Positions 12,307 to 21,108 of a stretch of 64,000 nt of DNA are shown piece by piece (the stretch's first letter is position 1; every line of letters starts with the position of its first letter). The notes beneath the pieces are model-generated. The model was not told the DNA's origin, made no database searches, and was given only the letters and a program-made list of their open reading frames with translations. The translations under genes were made by a program, and so were the position numbers. The DNA is from CAWBCR01 sp963787375 (lineage in GTDB: Bacteria > Chloroflexota > Anaerolineae > Aggregatilineales > UBA3940): positions 17,117 through 81,116 of the forward strand of contig CAWBCR010000028.1 of NCBI GenBank assembly GCA_963787375.1, given 5' to 3'.

Positions 12307-13604
12307 GACGGCTTCGCCCCTTTCAGCAGCCTGTCGCTCTTGCCGGGGTTGGCGATAGCCTGCGCATTCGATATCAGCACAATTGACAGCGTCACCGACA
12401 GCACCAGCAGCACGGCAGCGCAGAACAGCAAGGGCGGCACGATCAGCCCGACCACTCCGGCGACCAGCGGCAGGCTGAAACCGGCCAGCACCACCGCCCA
12501 CACCTTGAGCCAATCGACCGGGCGGCGGCCCCCGATGCTGCCCGACTGCCCATTGACCACCACCTGAAACGTCTCGTCGTTGAAGCTGAACGAGGCCAGG
12601 TACACCGGCAGCAGCACGTAGCGCCAGCTTTCGTTGGCAAAGTCGACGTTCATGCTCAGGCTGCGCAGGTGATCGCCCCCGCCCGACAGCGCATCCTGCT
12701 CGCAGGCTTTACGCGTGGCGGCGCGCATCTGCGCCCGCCCCACGTCCCACGCCTGTTCGAGCGGCACCGCGTACGCCTGCGCGTGCATCCCGGCCAGGTA
12801 GGCCGGCTCGTAGTCGGCCAGCGCGTTGAGGTCGAAGTCGTCGATAGTCGACAGGATCGAGTCGCTGACGTGTGGCGTGCCGGAGACGACCAGGTCGTCA
12901 AACCCTTGTGTGACATTCCCCGTCTTCCAGCGCCAGTGGGTGACGGTCTGCGTGTGCCACTCCTTGCCGTCGTAGGTGCGCCGCGTCTCGTCGTAGCCCA
13001 CCTGGGCGCGCCACGCCGCCTTCGTTTGCGCGTCGAACGTCCAGAACGGCAGGTAAATGCCGGTGAATGAGCCGATCTGCGCCACCTGCCGCAGCTTGGC
13101 GGGCAGCATCCAGCTCGCGCCCAGCCACTTCGCGGCGGTCGCCGTGCACGTTTCAGGCTCGATTTTGAAGGGGATCAGGTAGCGCGGGCGCAGCCCATCC
13201 TGCGCGGCGTCGCTCTGCACCACCCGGTTCGATCCGCAGAACGGGCACGTGTAGGTGAGCTGTCCCGGCGGCAGGACGGTCACCGCGTGGCAGCTCTGGC
13301 ACTCGATCTGCCGCCGCGCTTCGCCCCAGCCGCGCGCGGCCTGCTCCAGCGTCTCGACCTTGAACTCGAACTGCTGTGCCTGCCTGCCGACCGCCTGGTG
13401 CGCGGGCGGCTCATAGTAGCCGCAGTTGGTGCACTTCAACCCGCCGTCCTCGATGCTGTAGGCGGTGCTGCCGCCGCACTGCGGGCACTTGAAGTCGACG
13501 ACCGGCTGCTCCTCCTGTTTCGGCGGGATGGGCATGTACACGTCGATGCCCGGCACCGCCAACTCGGTCGGGATGTAGCCGGGCGGGGGAAATACATCGG
13601 CCAT
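12303..13604 (-). CDS. Double zinc-ribbon membrane protein
   Basis: 433 residues with an AAGGAG site before the ATG. There are two zinc ribbons, CPQCGGS...CTNCGYY at residues ~40-62 and CQSCHAV...CPFCGSN at ~101-125. A long soluble domain follows, with IYLPFWTFDAQTKAAWRAQ and repeated Trp/Tyr-rich strands. The NGQSGSIGG motif comes next, then two or three C-terminal membrane helices. It forms a two-gene operon with the paralogue that follows it. No enzyme motif is visible. The zinc ribbons suggest a regulatory or scaffold function at the membrane, which is inference only. Confidence 0.75.
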   Translation of the reverse strand: MADVFPPPGYIPTELAVPGIDVYMPIPPKQEEQPVVDFKCPQCGGSTAYSIEDGGLKCTNCGYYEPPAHQAVGRQAQQFEFKVETLEQAARGWGEARRQIECQSCHAVTVLPPGQLTYTCPFCGSNRVVQSDAAQDGLRPRYLIPFKIEPETCTATAAKWLGASWMLPAKLRQVAQIGSFTGIYLPFWTFDAQTKAAWRAQVGYDETRRTYDGKEWHTQTVTHWRWKTGNVTQGFDDLVVSGTPHVSDSILSTIDDFDLNALADYEPAYLAGMHAQAYAVPLEQAWDVGRAQMRAATRKACEQDALSGGGDHLRSLSMNVDFANESWRYVLLPVYLASFSFNDETFQVVVNGQSGSIGGRRPVDWLKVWAVVLAGFSLPLVAGVVGLIVPPLLFCAAVLLVLSVTLSIVLISNAQAIANPGKSDRLLKGAKPS

Positions 13605-13699
13605 GGAGGCTCCTTATCTTGAAAGGCGCACACAGCAGATTGTAGATGATCCGGGGCGCGGGCGAAACCTGCGGCAACCTGACGCCTGCGCCCCGGCGA

Positions 13700-14896
13700 T
13701 CAGTCGATGGGGATCAGCCCTTTCAGGTCGGCAGGCTTGAACGGCCCCGGCTTGGCGATCACCTCACGTGCCGCGTCGACCTTGCCCCACACGTTCCACA
13801 GAATGACGCCCCGCACGCGGCCTTTGTCGAGATAGTACACCACGCCCTTCTTGAACGGCTCCGCCCAGTCGGCAGCGGACTCCAGCCGTGAGTCGAGCAG
13901 GCCCACCGCCTCGTAGCCCAGGTCGAACAGGTCTGAATAGAAGTAGGGCAGGTGATCGTAGCGCGTTGCCTGCCCGGCCATGTTCATCCCGGCGACCCGG
14001 CCCATCGTGTTGGCGTTGTCCTCGTGCTCGACGCGCAGCCGTATCCCCAGCGCCGGGTTGGCGAACGCGGCCACGTCGCCGGCGGCGTACACGTCCGGCG
14101 CGGACGTACGCAGGTGCTCGTCGACCACGATCCCATCCTCGACCGCGATACCCGCCTCCTGCGCCAGCTTCACGTCCGGCACGACGCCGATCCCGGCCAC
14201 TACCGTCCCCACCTCGACCTGCTGAACCGCGCCGCCGGCCTCGGGCTTGAGCGCCAGCGCGCTTCCTCCATCCCGCGCCGTGACGCCCTCCACCTGCATG
14301 CCGGGCCGCACGTCGACGCCCTTCTCGCGATAATAGTGGGTCACGAAGTCGGCCAGGTCGCGCGGGAACAGCCGGTCGCAGATGGCTGGCTCCAGGAAGG
14401 CCATCACCACCTGCTTGCCGTTCATCGCCAGCGCGGCGGCGATCTCCGAGCCGATGAAGCCCCCGCCGATCACGCCGAAGCGATCCTGGCTCTCGGTCCG
14501 CTCGCGCAGCAGGCGGTAATCGGCCAGCGTGCGGAAAGTGATGATCTGGTCGCCGCCAAACGGCAGTCGGCGCGGTGCGGCGCCGGTCGCCAGTAGCAGC
14601 TTATCGTAGCCGTGTTCCTCGCCCTGATCGTCTACCACGCGCTTCGCCTTCACGTCGAGGCGCGCGATGCGCCGGCCCAGGTGCATCTCGACGCCGCGCT
14701 CCGGTGTCTTGCGCCAGATCGTGTCGATTGATTTGCCGGTCCACAGCTTTTTCGACAGCGGCGGGCGATTGTAGGGCGGATCGGCCTCGGCGCTGAACAG
14801 GCCAATCGTTCCGGCCCCGTCGACCTCGCGGATGCCGCTCGCGGCGGCGTCGGCGGTCATCCCCCCGCCGACGATGACGTATGTGTAATCGGGCAT
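13700..14896 (-). CDS. FAD/NAD(P)-dependent oxidoreductase (ferredoxin reductase-like)
   Basis: 398 residues; GGAGGAG lies eight bases before the ATG. Two Rossmann folds are visible. The N-terminal FAD-binding YVIVGGGMTADAAASGIRE is a GxGxxA-like variant, and the NAD-binding site is FGVIGGGFIGSEIAAALA. LLLATGAAPRRLP and the late VYAAGDVAAF Asp motif complete the class. NRPPLSKKLW is typical of the rubredoxin/ferredoxin-reductase and AIF-like group. No redox-active CxxC is present, so it is not a disulfide reductase. It probably passes electrons from NAD(P)H to a small redox carrier; the partner is not encoded next to it. The gene is preceded by a separate patatin operon reading the same way. 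Confidence 0.85.
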   Translation of the reverse strand: MPDYTYVIVGGGMTADAAASGIREVDGAGTIGLFSAEADPPYNRPPLSKKLWTGKSIDTIWRKTPERGVEMHLGRRIARLDVKAKRVVDDQGEEHGYDKLLLATGAAPRRLPFGGDQIITFRTLADYRLLRERTESQDRFGVIGGGFIGSEIAAALAMNGKQVVMAFLEPAICDRLFPRDLADFVTHYYREKGVDVRPGMQVEGVTARDGGSALALKPEAGGAVQQVEVGTVVAGIGVVPDVKLAQEAGIAVEDGIVVDEHLRTSAPDVYAAGDVAAFANPALGIRLRVEHEDNANTMGRVAGMNMAGQATRYDHLPYFYSDLFDLGYEAVGLLDSRLESAADWAEPFKKGVVYYLDKGRVRGVILWNVWGKVDAAREVIAKPGPFKPADLKGLIPID

Positions 14897-14988
14897 GCTG
14901 GCTCCTCCTTCCGTCCGTTGGGACATTAAGCTGAGTATACGGAAGGAGTCCGCCACCTTCACCGGACAAAAGGACAGGTCAGGGGCTG

Positions 14989-16962
14989 TTACGTCGCCAT
15001 CACACCAATCGGCTCCGGCTCCCACTCACGCCACCACGGCGTGGTGAGGTCCGGCAGCGGGTGCGCGTCGAGCAGGTCGACGTGACCCGCCTGCTGCGCC
15101 GCCTCGACCAGCGCCCGCGTCTCGCGGCGCAGCGTCTCGTGCGCGTACAGCAGGTTGGCCAGCGCCGTCATGCGGCGGCGCTCCTCGGGGAACGTGAAGT
15201 TGTGCGTGTCGAACACGATCCGCAGCAGCGTCGGGCGCTCGTCGAAGCCGAACGAGTAGTCGGGCGGGCCGACCACGTGGATGCTGAGCAGCGGCGGCAG
15301 CTCCGGCGCGCAGCGCGGCGGCGAACAGCTCGATGTCGTAGAAGGCCGCGCCGCCGTCGAAATATGTCTCGCCGTCGATGACCGGCGGTGTGATGTAAAA
15401 CGGCTGCGCCATGCCGCCTACCACCGCGTCGACAATCGCGCAGTTGATGGGCCGCAGCGTCCGCCCGGCAAACTGCATGTGCAGGTCGCCCGGCGCGCCG
15501 AAGAAGTCGGCGGTCCCATCCGACCGCGCGCGCCGACCGCGTAAAACGGCAGCGCGAGGTCCTCAAACGTGACGGCGGTGCCGTCCGCGCAGCCGGTCCA
15601 CCGTTCCAGGTAGCGGGCGATCTGCTCGCGCAGCGGGTCAGAGTTGGCGACGGCGCGCACCAGCCGGCGAGGCGTGTGGTTCATCCGGTACAGGTTCGAC
15701 GGGTCAAGCTGCTCGAAGAACTGCTCAAGGTGCCTGAGCGCATCGTGCGCATCGGGTGTGTACAGGTCGGGCCTGCGCCGTGCGCCCAGCGCCACCGCGT
15801 GGAATAGCCCATTCAGCACCCCCGCCGAGCAGCCAAAGATGCGCTCGATTTGCGCGCCCCGCGCGTCGATCAGCCCGGCCATGACCATCTCGGCCACCAT
15901 CCCGGAGAAGCCGCCTGCGCCGTAGATCAGCGTCATCGGCTGCGCGAAGTCAAAGCCGTCAAGTTGCGGCTCGCCCAGCGCGCGGAACTCCGCCATCAGC
16001 GCGGTCTTGTTGGCGATGCTGGTCCGCATGTTGGTGCTGGCTTCCGTCGAGCCGATGTACGGCAGCCGCACGTGCTGGATGCGCGGGGCAGGGGGGGCCG
16101 GCGGCGGCTTGACCCCGCGCCCGGCGAGGGCATCCTGCAGCGCGTTGGCCTGCGCCGCCAGCGCCCGCTGGCGCAGCAGCAGGTCGTTGTAGTAGCGCGA
16201 CAGGGTTGCCTGGTTGCGTTCGTGCCAGCGGTGCATGATGAACACCTGCGACGCTGCCCACGGCTTCCAGGCTGGCAGCGGCGTGTGCGGCTCGCTTTTC
16301 ACGATGGGCCGCGGATCGCCCGCTTCCATGTCGAGCACCATCGGGCTGATGTCGGCGAAGACCGGGCGGCCATCTTTGTAGAAGTGCCCGTTGACCCGCG
16401 CCGCGTCGGTGCTGAGCATCGTGCTGACGGCGGCGATGCACGCGTCGAGCACCGGTGCATTCTCGAGGCGCGTCGCGCAGTTGTGGTACACTGCCCGCAG
16501 CGAATTGTCCGGCGGGCCGAAGAACACCGGGTAGGCGTCTTTGTCGGCGGCGCACAGATAGACCGGCACCGGCAGGTCGGCCAGCGTCAGCGCCGACGGG
16601 TCGGCGAGGCCGGTCCACGCCGCCAGCAGCGCCGCCAGCCGCTTCCTGAGCGGCCCCAGGTGGTAGAACCCGTACTGGATGTGCCGCACGTTCAGGCGGC
16701 GGATGTCGCGGCTGCGCGCCTGCTCGAAGAACCCGGCCAGGTCGTCGAGCGCATGGCCCGCCTGCGCGGTTTGCGCGCCGATCTGCACCGCGTGGGCGAC
16801 AGCCACCAGCGCCCCCGACGCGTTGCCGTACAGGCGGCCTATCACTGTCCCGCTCGCGGCGAGGCGCTGCGCCAGCGCGATATCGTCCAGCAGTTGGGCG
16901 ACGTCGCCTAGCTTGCCAGCCTGGTAAATGATGCTTGTCGGGCGCTGTGGATTGCTGGTCAT
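14989..16962 (-). CDS. Tandem patatin-like phospholipase (frame changes near 15530 and 15310)
   Basis: About 655 residues after repair. Two patatin-like halves are seen. The N-terminal half has LYGNASGALVAVAHA, a degenerate nucleophile elbow, and FYKDGRPVFADISP. The C-terminal half has IYGAGGFSGMVAE for the oxyanion loop, GCSAGVLNGL as the GxSxG elbow, and TYFDGGAAFYD as the DG(G) catalytic Asp. Only the second half appears catalytically complete. Patatins deacylate membrane lipids. A hydrophilic tail ending in WWREWEPEP is duplicated as a broken copy at 18599-18785. The gene follows the sugar transporter by 10 bp and probably shares its transcript. The substrate is unknown. Confidence 0.75.
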
Positions 16963-16972
16963 GGGGAGCCGC

Positions 16973-18340
16973 CTACCGCTCGGCGGCGGCTTCCTGCGCG
17001 GCCAGCCTGGCCCGCACCTCGGCGTGTGTGGCCCGCGTGATCGGGTACCAGATCAGCAGCGGCAGCGCCAGCGCGAAGACCAGCAGCGGCACCGGCCCGA
17101 TGAACAACCGGATGCCGAACAGCGTCTGTGCGCTCTGCGCGGCTGCCCCCTGCACGTAGCCCGACAGGTGCAGCACCCACCCGCTGGCCGCGATGCCCAG
17201 CGCCTGCGTCAGCTTGAAGGTGAAGCCCCACACGCCGTAATACATCCCGCCGCGATGCTCGCCTGTCTCCAGCCGGTCGTACTCGATCACGTCGGGCACC
17301 ATCGCCCACGGGAATACCCAGTTGGTCGAGAAGCCCAGCCCCGCCACGATCGCGATCACGTAGATCCACGGCGACGCGCCGCGCGGCAGCAGGAACGTCG
17401 CCGCGACGGCCAGCCCGCCGATTCCCAACCCCAGCGCATAGGCCGGTCCCTTGTTGATCCGGTCCGAGACCATCTTCCACGGGAACAGGAACACGAACAC
17501 GCTGACCAGCAGCAGCGCCAGCACAATCGACACCTGCCCGGCGGCCATCCCGCTCTGATAGGTGAGGAAGTAGTACAGCAGCGTCTGCACCAGCGTGAAC
17601 GACACGTTGGCGATCAGGTAGGCGATCACCAGCCGCACGAACGGCTTGTTCCTGAACGTGGTCAGGAAGGCACGCACCGGCGGCGTTTCAGACCTGCTCT
17701 CGCTGATCTCCTTGCGCTCGCGCAGTCCGGAGGCAGAGGCGATCAGCGCGGCGGCGTTGATCACGCCGTAGATGATGCCTACCGCAGCGTAGCCGCTGCG
17801 TTTCGCCAGGAACAGCCCCACGATGATTGGCGTGACCGCCGCGCCGACGAGGTAAGCCGGCACGCCCAGCATCATGCGCCACGTCGTCAGGCTGGCGCGC
17901 TCGTCATAATCCTCGGTCAGCTCGGCAGTCAGCGCGTAGTACGGCACCGAGGTCATGGTCAGCATCGTGTCGAACACGACGAAGCTGCCCGCGATCCACA
18001 CGAACGTCCACACGTCGGGCAGGCCGCGCGGCACGATCCACAGCAGCGCGATGCTGATTGCCAGCGGCACCGCCCCGAACAACATGAACACCCGCCGCTT
18101 GCCGAACCGCCGCGACGTGGTGCGGTCGGAGATCCAGCCGAAGATGGGGTCGTTGATCGCGTCCCAGATTTTGGCAATGGCCAGTGCGCTGCCGGCCAGC
18201 GCCGGGTTGATGATCGCGCCGTCGGTATAGAACGCCAGCAGGAAAAAAGCGATGGCTGATACGACCATCGCGTTGCCAAAATCGCCGATGCCGTAGACGA
18301 GTTTGGTGCTCCAGCTTAGGTGATCGCTGCTGCTGCTCAT
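16973..18340 (-). CDS. GPH-family (MelB-like) sugar:cation symporter
   Basis: 455 residues, about twelve membrane helices. The start at 18340 follows AGGAGC; a longer open frame upstream lacks a ribosome site. The family signatures are clear: WDAINDPIFGWISDRT in the loop between helices 2 and 3, RRFGKRRVFM after it, and the internally related PDVIEYDRLETGEHRGG in the second half. Members import glycosides or glucuronides with H+ or Na+. Given nearby GH1 and GH38 enzymes, oligosaccharide import is the likeliest role. It is first in a two-gene unit with the patatin. Confidence 0.9.
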   Translation of the reverse strand: MSSSSDHLSWSTKLVYGIGDFGNAMVVSAIAFFLLAFYTDGAIINPALAGSALAIAKIWDAINDPIFGWISDRTTSRRFGKRRVFMLFGAVPLAISIALLWIVPRGLPDVWTFVWIAGSFVVFDTMLTMTSVPYYALTAELTEDYDERASLTTWRMMLGVPAYLVGAAVTPIIVGLFLAKRSGYAAVGIIYGVINAAALIASASGLRERKEISESRSETPPVRAFLTTFRNKPFVRLVIAYLIANVSFTLVQTLLYYFLTYQSGMAAGQVSIVLALLLVSVFVFLFPWKMVSDRINKGPAYALGLGIGGLAVAATFLLPRGASPWIYVIAIVAGLGFSTNWVFPWAMVPDVIEYDRLETGEHRGGMYYGVWGFTFKLTQALGIAASGWVLHLSGYVQGAAAQSAQTLFGIRLFIGPVPLLVFALALPLLIWYPITRATHAEVRARLAAQEAAAER

Positions 18341-18520
18341 GGCTGCTCCTGTGTGGGTGATGGGTGCCGGCATCGGCCCGAAGCCGATTTCATCATCATA
18401 GCATCAAGCGCGCAAAAGGTTAAGCGTTTCAGACAGCATGAGAGAGCGGGAGAGTGGGCGAGAATGGCGATTGCCAGAGGATGGGCAAATGTCAGGACGG
18501 GCGTGGCAGAACGAGCGTAC

Positions 18521-18600
18521 ATCCCCCTCGCCCCAGGGCCGCGCAGCGGCCCGCGAAGGCTGCGGCGCAGCCACGGAGAGGGGCCAGCGGTGAGGGTGCT
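18521..18600. repeat. Dispersed CCCCTCGCC...GAGAGGGG repeat
   Basis: GC-rich imperfect hairpins (GGCCGCGCAGCGGCC, GGCTGCGGCGCAGCC) lie between C-rich and G-rich ends. The element resembles those at 11149 and 33114. It directly abuts the truncated patatin copy. No other feature is seen between 18341 and 18598. Confidence 0.5.
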
Positions 18601-18785
18601 ACAGCTTGTTCGCTGGCTCCGGCTCCCACTCGCGCCACCACGCCTCGGTGAGGTCCGCCAGCGGGTGCACGTCAAGCAGACCGGCGTGCCCCGCCTGCCG
18701 CGTCGCCTCCGCGAGCGCCCGTGTCTCCCGGCGCAGCGCCTCGTGCACGTACAGTAGGTTGGCCAGCGCCGCGGTGCGTCGCCCC
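18599..18785 (-). pseudogene. Truncated second copy of the patatin C-terminus
   Basis: About 60 residues (ALANLLYVHEALRRETRAL... to WWREWEPEPANKL) match the last 60 residues of the patatin at 14989-16962 in both DNA and protein. Similarity stops abruptly near 18785, where the base composition drops. It has no start or catalytic residues and is a gene remnant. The break marks the edge of the AT-richer segment that follows. Confidence 0.8.
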
Positions 18786-19020
18786 GATCCGCTTCTCGGG
18801 CAGGGAGTGTCAATCCGCACACTTCCTGCATCCATATGTAGGACGTAGGAGTTAATACCGCGCTGAATGGCGGAATTGGGGTGAAAACGCTGCTGTCAGC
18901 GTGATACTTACCGGAGCTCACAAGTTTCACATAATCTGCACATACTGTCTACACAGGGGGGCAGTAGGATATGTGTATATGTGAAATTTATCACAAGTTA
19001 TGAGATGGAAAGGAATGTCA

Positions 19021-19662
19021 ATGGCAGCAATAACAGATATGTCGGCGAAGACCCGCACCAACTGGTTGATTGACCTGGCAGTCTTTCTTGGCGGCGTCTT
19101 CGCATCCATATCAGGAATATACTTCTTATTCGTTCCCTCCGGAGGTTACCAGGGTGGCCGCAACCTACTGTACGGCACCACGATCCTGATTACCCGGAAG
19201 CAATGGGACAGTCTGCATATGTGGGCGGGTATCGCGATGATCGCTGCTGTGATGGTGCATTTTGCCATCCACTGGCACTGGGTGAAGGCAATGGTGAAGC
19301 GCATCTGGCGGTCGATGGGACCAGGCCGAGTCAGGATATCCCAGGGAGCCCGGCTGAACCTCGGTGTCGATATCGTTATCGCCGTGAGCTTCCTGTTGAC
19401 CGCACTGTCAGGTGTGTACTTCCTGTATGCCCCGTCCGGAGGGTTCCAAGGCGGCGCCAATCTAGGGTGGGACCCGGGGTTCCTGTTCAGCCGGATGACC
19501 TGGAACTTGGTCCACACCTGGGCGGGAACAGTGATGATTATCGCGGCGGTCGTTCACTTCATCATCCACTGGGGTTGGGTCACCAAGATCACGCGGCGGC
19601 TGTTCCTGTCGCTATGGCCGCATCTACCAGTTAGTAATACTAGTAGTAATGAAATCAGTTGA
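19021..19662 (+). CDS. Tandem DUF4405 membrane protein, probable b-type cytochrome
   Basis: 213 residues; start 19021 chosen because AAGGA lies seven bases upstream. Two homologous halves each have two hydrophobic helices with His residues: SLHMWAGIAMIAAVMVHFAI then HWHWV, and LVHTWAGTVMIIAAVVHFII then HWGWV. Each half also has a YF(L)xxPSGG(Y/F)QGG loop. DUF4405 proteins resemble short cytochrome b-type haem-binding bundles, so paired His residues across helices could ligate haem. The stop overlaps the leader of the next gene, whose product is anchored by one helix, suggesting a two-protein redox unit. The codon and base use is AT-richer than the surroundings, consistent with horizontal acquisition. 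Haem binding is inference. Confidence 0.8.
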   Translation: MAAITDMSAKTRTNWLIDLAVFLGGVFASISGIYFLFVPSGGYQGGRNLLYGTTILITRKQWDSLHMWAGIAMIAAVMVHFAIHWHWVKAMVKRIWRSMGPGRVRISQGARLNLGVDIVIAVSFLLTALSGVYFLYAPSGGFQGGANLGWDPGFLFSRMTWNLVHTWAGTVMIIAAVVHFIIHWGWVTKITRRLFLSLWPHLPVSNTSSNEIS

Positions 19663-19682
19663 ATGATCAAGGAGTAAGGAAG

Positions 19683-20270
19683 ATGTTTAAGAAAATCGCT
19701 ATTGGTACATTGATCGTAGGGCTTACCGGTTCCTTGATAGCAGGCGCTATCATCCGGACGAACAGCAAAGCACCGTCCAACCATGGAGAGCAAGCACAGG
19801 GACAGGGGCGAAATAGCCAGTCGGCGGAGGTGCGTGCCGACTGGGGAGGCAGGTTGCAGGGAGCAGGTGATACCCGAGTTTCCGGTTCAGGATACCGTGG
19901 CAGCCAGGGCAGAGACAATACTGGGGGCCAGAACGCGAGCGCAGAACGCGAACCAGAAGCACAGAGCCATGACTGGGTAGCACTGGAGGGTACGGTTACC
20001 CATGTAGATTCCGAGATGCTGGTTGTCACCCGTATAAGCGGCGAGGAACTCATAGTTGAAGGACGGGCCTGGCAGTTTGCACAGGAACAGGATTTCCGGA
20101 CTGAACCTGGCAACCTGGTTGTGCTCAATGGGTTCTATGAAGATGGCGCGGGATTGGTCACCGCAGAAATCGTCGATCTGACCAACAGTAACACCGTGGC
20201 AATGCGGGATGCAAGCGGCAAGCCGTTGTGGTCCGGGGGCAAAGGACGAGGAGGGCCCCAGGGCGCATAG
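19683..20270 (+). CDS. Membrane-anchored partner of the DUF4405 protein
   Basis: 195 residues; the ATG at 19683 follows AAGGAG. A signal-anchor (residues ~4-28, IAIGTLIVGLTGSLIAGAII) is followed by a low-complexity Gln/Gly/Ser/Arg linker and a ~90-residue beta-rich domain. That domain starts at WVALEGTVTHVDSEMLVVT, continues with IVEGRAWQFAQEQDF and VVLNGFYEDG, and ends in a Gly-rich tail. Proteins of this shape are, as I recall, often found beside DUF4405 genes, but I know no established function. It lies 20 bp after the DUF4405 gene, so the two are co-transcribed. The extracytoplasmic domain may be OB-like. A terminator follows at 20340. Confidence 0.65.
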   Translation: MFKKIAIGTLIVGLTGSLIAGAIIRTNSKAPSNHGEQAQGQGRNSQSAEVRADWGGRLQGAGDTRVSGSGYRGSQGRDNTGGQNASAEREPEAQSHDWVALEGTVTHVDSEMLVVTRISGEELIVEGRAWQFAQEQDFRTEPGNLVVLNGFYEDGAGLVTAEIVDLTNSNTVAMRDASGKPLWSGGKGRGGPQGA

Positions 20271-20339
20271 TCCATAGTCAGCAAATAGGAGGGCTGGATA
20301 TCTCGGATATCCTGCCGTGAAGTCTGGCACTTTGAAGAA

Positions 20340-20367
20340 GCCTGCGCACCGGAAGCGCGGGCTTTTT
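20340..20367 (+). terminator. Rho-independent terminator after the DUF4405 pair
   Basis: An eight-base stem (20340-20347 with 20355-20362, one G-U) with a seven-base loop is followed by TTTTT. A small GGATATC palindrome lies just upstream at 20296-20312. Confidence 0.75.
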
Positions 20368-20469
20368 GGCAGGGAGAGTGAGAAGAAAGGTCGTATCAGG
20401 AGATCAAGGGTGGGTGGCGGCGAAGAGGGGATTGCGCCGGGAAGCCAGCAGAACCTCTTTTCAGGCTAG

Positions 20470-20690
20470 TTGGCTGGTGACAGGGACAACAAGAGGTGAA
20501 AATGATGGGAACCCCAGAAAGTGGCGTGGTAGACACGCCCGAGGGTGGCGAGCGACCAGCGTCCAGCGCCGTGCCACTGATAGACCCGCTCCTGCTTGAA
20601 GATGCCCCGGTACGCTTCCAGCAGTTCGAACAGCTTCTTGATGAGTTCTGTATTTTGGGGGATAGTGGTTTCATAATGAAATGGCCTTCG
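20470..20690 (-). pseudogene. Transposase N-terminal fragment, frame broken
   Basis: In one minus-strand frame the DNA encodes ELIKKLFELLEAYRGIFKQE followed by RVYQ, resembling the N-terminus of IS4-like transposases common in Chloroflexota. Neighbouring frames begin with MKPLSPKIQ and continue with GRVYHAT, so one or more frame changes are present. Nothing resembling a DDE domain follows. It is a scrap only, and terminal inverted repeats were not found. Confidence 0.4.
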
Positions 20691-20931
20691 GTGTCTGGTT
20701 TTGGCGAACCTTTTCGACCGATTGCCATTCCGTTTCTAAAATAAAGCCAAAGTTGAGGGTTTGACCGAAAGTCCTTTCGTGCGAAGAACCCGTCGCCCAG
20801 TTAGCCCGTACAGCCCTTGACAAAACCAGCCGCCCCTCCTGTATTTAGGGAAAGCTAAACCGTAATATAGGTTGCACTAAAACAGACTGTGTGCAGAGCT
20901 CCGGGAGGCTGCTGCGCGCAGGCTGTTTGCC
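20691..20931. other. Gene-free AT-richer spacer
   Basis: No credible coding frame, tRNA or strong hairpin was seen. The stretch separates the transposase scrap from the promoter of the export operon and shares the low GC of the 18.8-21.0 kb island. Confidence 0.5.
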
Positions 20932-20959
20932 TTGACAGCCGCCGCCAGTGAGCTATACT
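20932..20959 (+). promoter_or_regulatory. Sigma-70-type promoter of the export operon
   Basis: TTGACA (20932-20937), a 16-base spacer, and TATACT (20954-20959). This is the best promoter match in the window. It lies about 150 bp before the first permease gene. A second -10-like TATAAT is at 21065-21070. Confidence 0.7.
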
Positions 20960-21108
20960 AACAATAGTAGTTATTCTTCAAACAACTATATGTCGGGGCG
21001 CGCTGTCAGGATGGTGCTTGCGGCTCCTCCCAGTTTGTGGGGGGCCGTCTGCCTGGCCAGATGGTATAATCCGGCACGGCGTAACCGGTGCAGAAACGTG
21101 AGCTTCCG

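Noticed and set aside
16928..18259. A 443-residue plus-strand frame rich in Arg, His and Gln
   Set aside because: Antisense shadow of the sugar transporter; no hydrophobic core or ribosome site.
20470..20690. Complete insertion sequence
   Set aside because: Only an N-terminal-like scrap with broken frames; no DDE motif or terminal inverted repeats found.
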